A DNA stretch of 32,842 nucleotides from Gemmatimonadota bacterium (lineage in GTDB: Bacteria; Latescibacterota; UBA2968; GCA-2709665): positions 1-32,842 of the forward strand of contig JAPPNU010000069.1 of NCBI GenBank assembly GCA_028873695.1. The letters run 5' to 3'. The notes below the pieces were generated by a model, which worked only from the letters and a program-made list of their open reading frames with translations, ran no database searches and had not been told where the DNA came from. Each line of letters opens with the position of its first letter. Within the stretch, counting starts at the first letter, position 1. Positions 29,920-32,842 of this stretch are shown here, piece after piece. A program made the position numbers and the translations under genes.

Positions 29920-31176
29920 CTACTCCCAAACCGGCCAATCCTGACTCCGGAGTCGCGTCCACAACCCGTCGAACCGCTCGCTGCCGTCGTCCTCCCACTC
30001 ATACAGCCGAACGCCTGGCGCAAAGGACTCGTCCACACCCTGCTTCATCAATCGCTCGGCCTGCTGCAGATTCCGATAATAGTGCCTTACGCCGCCCGGG
30101 AACGTCACCACCGACAGATGCCGGGGCCACTCCGCCACCGGCGTCTCCCGGTACTTTACGACGGCATCCTCGTCCAGCGCCACGCCCAGTCCCGGCGCTT
30201 CGGGGACCTTCATGAAGCCGCGCTGTATCGGATGCGGGTCTAAGATGAGATCGTCCTCGTAGGAATGGCCGGCCGTCACGCCCGGTAACGTCGCCGTTGG
30301 CATCACCGCGCCCAGATGAAGCGCAAACGCCGTCGTAATCCCCGCTCCCACGTATTGCAGCAGAATCGGCGTATTCGCCGCGGCGAACGTCCAACCCGCC
30401 GCCAGCGCGTCCCGGACGCACTCGTGGCTGCAGAGCGCGCCTTCGAAATCCCCGGCCCGAAGCCCGGTCCATGGCCCGGAAGGCTGACGGGAGGCCGCCT
30501 CGGACAGCACGCGCACGCCGTGCAGATAGAATGGAATGCGGATCTCCCGGTGCAGCCGGCGCCATCCTTCGATATCGTACGCGAAGATCGGCTCTTCAAC
30601 GCCCTTTACGACCGGGATTCGCTCCAGCGCACGCAGCACGGGCAGCGCTTTTTCCACGCAGATCAGTGCGCCGTTGAAGTCGAACTCCACGCGGAAATCC
30701 GGCGGCGCCACCTCCTGAATCGCCTGTGCGCACTCCACCACGTCGTAAAACGCGCGCGCCTTGCACTTCAACCCGCGGTACCCTCGGCTCGCCGCCTCCC
30801 GGACCTCCGCCGCAGTGTCCTCCGGCGACATGCTCGGCATCCACCACCCCATCGCCACCCATTGACGCGCCTGCTGTCCCATCACCTTCCACGCGGGCAG
30901 GCCAAGGTGCTTCCCCATGAGATCGTAGCACGCCATATCCAGGTTGAAACGCCCCTGGCCCATCACGTGGTCGAAGGGGTCGGTGCCTACATAGGCATCC
31001 AGCGCATGCTGTTCCAGCGGCGGCCCGGAGTTCTCACCCAGCCCCACGAGCCCGGTATCCGTATGGAATTTGTATACCGTTACCTTTTCCGGCATCGCGA
31101 AATGATGATAGGCTTTCCGGATTCGGGCTTCATAGGGGACCCGCAGGGGAATCACTTCGATTTCCGTGATCTTCAT
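29920..31176 (-). CDS. Enolase-superfamily protein (mandelate racemase/muconate lactonizing type)
   Basis: Abstracts a proton next to a carboxylate; members include sugar-acid dehydratases and racemases. The 418 residues have the capping domain (MKITEIEVIPLRVPY; GLVGLGENSGPPL; MACYDLMGKHLGLPAW) and a barrel with the KxK pair K137 and K139 (LKCKAR), first metal ligand D166 (EFDFNG) and second E194/E195 (KGVEEPIFA). The third acidic ligand, expected near residue 220, is not in its usual setting: the text is IPFYLHGVRVLSEAA, with H219 there and E226 the nearest acid. AAGGA lies about 8 bases before ATG 31176. It is first in the transcript leading to the lyase. Sugar-acid dehydratase or a relative with altered metal site are the options. 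Confidence 0.85.
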   Translation of the reverse strand: MKITEIEVIPLRVPYEARIRKAYHHFAMPEKVTVYKFHTDTGLVGLGENSGPPLEQHALDAYVGTDPFDHVMGQGRFNLDMACYDLMGKHLGLPAWKVMGQQARQWVAMGWWMPSMSPEDTAAEVREAASRGYRGLKCKARAFYDVVECAQAIQEVAPPDFRVEFDFNGALICVEKALPVLRALERIPVVKGVEEPIFAYDIEGWRRLHREIRIPFYLHGVRVLSEAASRQPSGPWTGLRAGDFEGALCSHECVRDALAAGWTFAAANTPILLQYVGAGITTAFALHLGAVMPTATLPGVTAGHSYEDDLILDPHPIQRGFMKVPEAPGLGVALDEDAVVKYRETPVAEWPRHLSVVTFPGGVRHYYRNLQQAERLMKQGVDESFAPGVRLYEWEDDGSERFDGLWTRLRSQDWPVWE

Positions 31177-31487
31177 CGTCGTCGTCCTTGCCGCAAAAGG
31201 GGGATTGGTCTACCGCTCGGATGCGTACGGTTACATCGCTTGAATTCCGCCATAACCGATCGTATATATAATGCGGGTAGAGGTAAGACGGGAGAGGACC
31301 ACACCACCTCCCACAACCTGGTGAGACGGGAGCCGGGAGACGGGAGAGATTACCTGCCTTGTGACGATTCTTCTCGTGCCGGAAGCAAGAAGGAATAAAA
31401 TATCGGGCAAGGGCTTATTCTACCTTCTACCTTCTACCTTCTTCCTTTTTCCTTTTTCCTTCATATTGCCTCTTGAAAGGTGTTCAC
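31177..31487. other. Divergent intergenic region with low-complexity text
   Basis: Separates the - strand catabolic cluster from the + strand genes. No gene. It holds a candidate promoter at 31240-31268, a GAGACGGGAG-type simple repeat (about 31288-31345) and a pyrimidine tract (31423-31464) that mirrors the purine tract at 5066-5123. Confidence 0.5.
31240..31268 (+). promoter_or_regulatory. Candidate + strand promoter
   Basis: TTGAAT (31240-31245), 17 bases, TATATA (31263-31268); a perfect TATAAT overlaps at 31267-31272 but with 21-base spacing. The leader to the first + strand start would be over 200 bases, so confidence is low. The TATATA run can also serve the - strand. Confidence 0.35.
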
Positions 31488-31658
31488 ATGCCCCGGCGCC
31501 TCCTCTACATCAACGGCAACTTCAATTCCGAACGCAGCGCCCGCTTCTCCATTTTCGATTCGGATCTGATGTTCGGCGACATGGTATTTGAAATGACCGT
31601 TTCATTCAAGCAAAAACCCCACCGCCTGCGCAACAGCCTGGCGCGGCTCATCGTCTAA
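31488..31658 (+). pseudogene. Truncated class IV (branched-chain/D-amino acid) aminotransferase remnant
   Basis: The 56-residue product is the N-terminal piece of a fold-type IV PLP aminotransferase: LLYINGNFNSERSARFSIFD, SDLMFGDMVFEMT (compare the family pattern of a strand-turn VNG, a D.GLLYGDGVFE segment) and PHRLRNSLARL. It then ends at TAA after LIV. The catalytic lysine and the rest (some 230 residues) are absent, and the next gene starts 22 bases on. A ribosome site (AAAGG, 7 bases before ATG 31488) is still in place. It is best seen as a deletion remnant; a tiny functional protein is unlikely. Confidence 0.75.
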
Positions 31659-31680
31659 CCCATCTCACGGAGCGACATCG

Positions 31681-32691
31681 ATGCCTTTCTACCGTGCGGC
31701 CCTCATCGGCTGCGGCAACATCTCCGGACGCCACGCAAGGGCATACCTGGAACAGGGCAACGTCGAGCTTGTTGCCGCCTGCGACATCAACCCGGAGAAC
31801 CTCGATAAGACCTGTGACGAATTCAGCATTCCGGGCCGGTACGCTTCACATCAGGACCTCTTCAGACACGAGCGCGACGTGGATCTCATCAGCGTATGTA
31901 CCTACCCGAAGGTCCACGCCGAGCAGACCATCGCCGCCGCCAACGCGGGTGCGAAAGGGGTGCTGTGTGAAAAACCGATGTGTCTGAGCCTGGACGAGGC
32001 CGACGGCATGATCCGGGCCTGCCGGCAGAACGATACGCGGCTGGTCATTGCCCATCGCCACCGCCAGAGCCCCAACTTCAACAAGGCGAGGCGTCTCATC
32101 GCCGAAGGGGCGGTTGGCGAACCCCGCCTGGTCTGGAGCTATCTGACCAGTTGCCTTGTGGACAACGGCACGCATATCGTCGATATGATGCGCTACCTGC
32201 TCGGGGATCCGGCGGCGGACTGGGTGATGGGACAGGCCTCCCGGAAGCGCGACACCCTGTATCAGAGTTCCCCCGCCGAAGAATCCAGCGTTGGGCTTGT
32301 CGCGTTCCGAACCGGGTCCCGCGCGGTGGTGGAAATGGGTGAGAGGACGCCGAAAGACGGGTTCCGATTCCGCATTCTGGGAAGCGAAGGGACGATAGAC
32401 GCCGCCATCGATGAAGTGGTCCTCACCGACAGGAACGGCATCACCACATTTCGGGAGGAATCCAGACCCGGCTTCATCGAACAGACGCGGGAGATGATCG
32501 CCTGGGTGGAAGGCGGGCCGGAGCACCGGAGCAGCGACGAGAAAGGCCGGGCCGCAACCGAACTCCTGATGGCCATGCACGAGTCTGCCCGCACGGGCGA
32601 ACTGATCGAACTGCCGCTCAAGATCGGGTATGATCCGATGAAAAAACGGGTAGAGGAAGCTGTCAGCCGTCAGCGATCAGCCGTCAGCTAA
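31681..32691 (+). CDS. Gfo/Idh/MocA-family oxidoreductase (second copy)
   Basis: NAD(P)-dependent sugar-type dehydrogenase. ATG 31681 has GGAG 8 bases upstream. The 336 residues start with LIGCGNISGRHARAY (nucleotide binding), then CEKPMCLSLDEADGM with the EKP lysine and VDNGTHIVDMMRYLLGDP with the active-site His and Asp. It is only distantly similar to the family member at 25976-27031, so not a recent duplicate. The last ten or so codons (EEAVSRQRSAVS) are encoded by the AGCTGA repeat array, which also supplies the stop codon; the native C-terminus probably ended near YDPMKKR. It is divergent from the catabolic cluster. Confidence 0.9.
   Translation: MPFYRAALIGCGNISGRHARAYLEQGNVELVAACDINPENLDKTCDEFSIPGRYASHQDLFRHERDVDLISVCTYPKVHAEQTIAAANAGAKGVLCEKPMCLSLDEADGMIRACRQNDTRLVIAHRHRQSPNFNKARRLIAEGAVGEPRLVWSYLTSCLVDNGTHIVDMMRYLLGDPAADWVMGQASRKRDTLYQSSPAEESSVGLVAFRTGSRAVVEMGERTPKDGFRFRILGSEGTIDAAIDEVVLTDRNGITTFREESRPGFIEQTREMIAWVEGGPEHRSSDEKGRAATELLMAMHESARTGELIELPLKIGYDPMKKRVEEAVSRQRSAVS
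32661..32690. repeat. CAGCCGTCAGC array overlapping a gene's 3' end
   Basis: GCTGTCAGCCGTCAGC then GATCAGCCGTCAGCTAA, the reverse complement of the AGCTGACGGCTGA unit. It supplies the end of the preceding coding sequence. Confidence 0.8.
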
Positions 32692-32700
32692 AGGCAAGAA

Positions 32701-32842
32701 ACAAGAGTCAAAATCAAAATCCACATCTCCCCAATTTCCCTGCCTACGGCGTGTTCCTTTTGAAGCGACCAAAAGGAACCAAAAGTCGCCGCTGGGCGCG
32801 GGGCCTGCCCTATGCATGGCGCGAATACCCTCACAGGACGCA
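32701..32842 (-). repeat. Dispersed ~135-bp repeat, copy 2 (inverted)
   Basis: Reverse complement matches 5408-5545 with few changes (for example GTGAGGGTATT for GTGAGTATATT). The internal hairpin GTTCCTTTTG/CAAAAGGAAC is conserved. The window stops exactly at the far edge of the matching part, so the true length of the element may be greater than seen here. Confidence 0.85.

Noticed and set aside
30316..31398. 360-residue + strand open frame
   Set aside because: Antisense of the enolase-superfamily gene and runs on into the low-complexity intergenic region.

Overview
The window reads as a chromosomal stretch (GC roughly 60% by eye) of an uncultured Gram-negative bacterium of the FCB type, possibly Latescibacterota-like. 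Reasons: a TonB-dependent receptor carrying a carboxypeptidase-regulatory-like N-terminal domain, secreted proteins ending in an FlgD/T9SS-like tail (start NPFNP, then YNLLGQ and GVYLYRL) or in a dockerin-like pair of EF-hand loops, and many dispersed palindromic and simple repeats between genes. The phylum is an inference; no rRNA or universal marker is present.

Region 1 (about 1-12.3 kb) is a corrinoid (vitamin B12) capture, import and remodelling locus on the + strand: a periplasmic binding protein (BtuF-like), an outer-membrane TonB receptor (BtuB-like), a secreted beta-propeller in the place where Bacteroidetes carry the surface B12 binder BtuG, then adenosylcobinamide amidohydrolase CbiZ overlapping CbiB, and finally the ABC ATPase (BtuD-like) overlapping the permease (BtuC-like). 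Between the last two blocks lie a secreted double-Cache protein and, on the opposite strand, a small membrane/coiled-coil protein. In outline, the propeller and receptor would collect corrinoids, BtuFCD would import them, CbiZ would cut off the lower-ligand loop and CbiB would reattach aminopropanol phosphate.

Region 2 (12.3-17.7 kb) is an accessory patch of apparently lower GC: a degenerate tandem repeat, a strong hairpin, a small Rpn-type C-terminal fragment and a two-gene McrBC (type IV restriction) operon on the - strand, flanked on both sides by inverted palindromic repeats. Region 3 (17.7-21.6 kb, - strand) holds a NarL-type two-component pair, a divergent QueA-like protein and a short-chain dehydrogenase.

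Region 4 (21.8-31.2 kb, - strand) is a carbohydrate/sugar-acid catabolic cluster, transcribed in the order enolase-superfamily enzyme, medium-chain dehydrogenase, secreted unknown, Gfo/Idh/MocA oxidoreductase, kelch-like propeller, secreted heparinase II/III-type lyase, ending at a good intrinsic terminator. Divergently at the right end are a truncated class IV aminotransferase remnant and a second Gfo/Idh/MocA gene. The last ~140 bases are an inverted copy of a dispersed repeat also found at 5.4 kb. No tRNA, rRNA, CRISPR array, transposase gene or convincing cobalamin riboswitch was seen.
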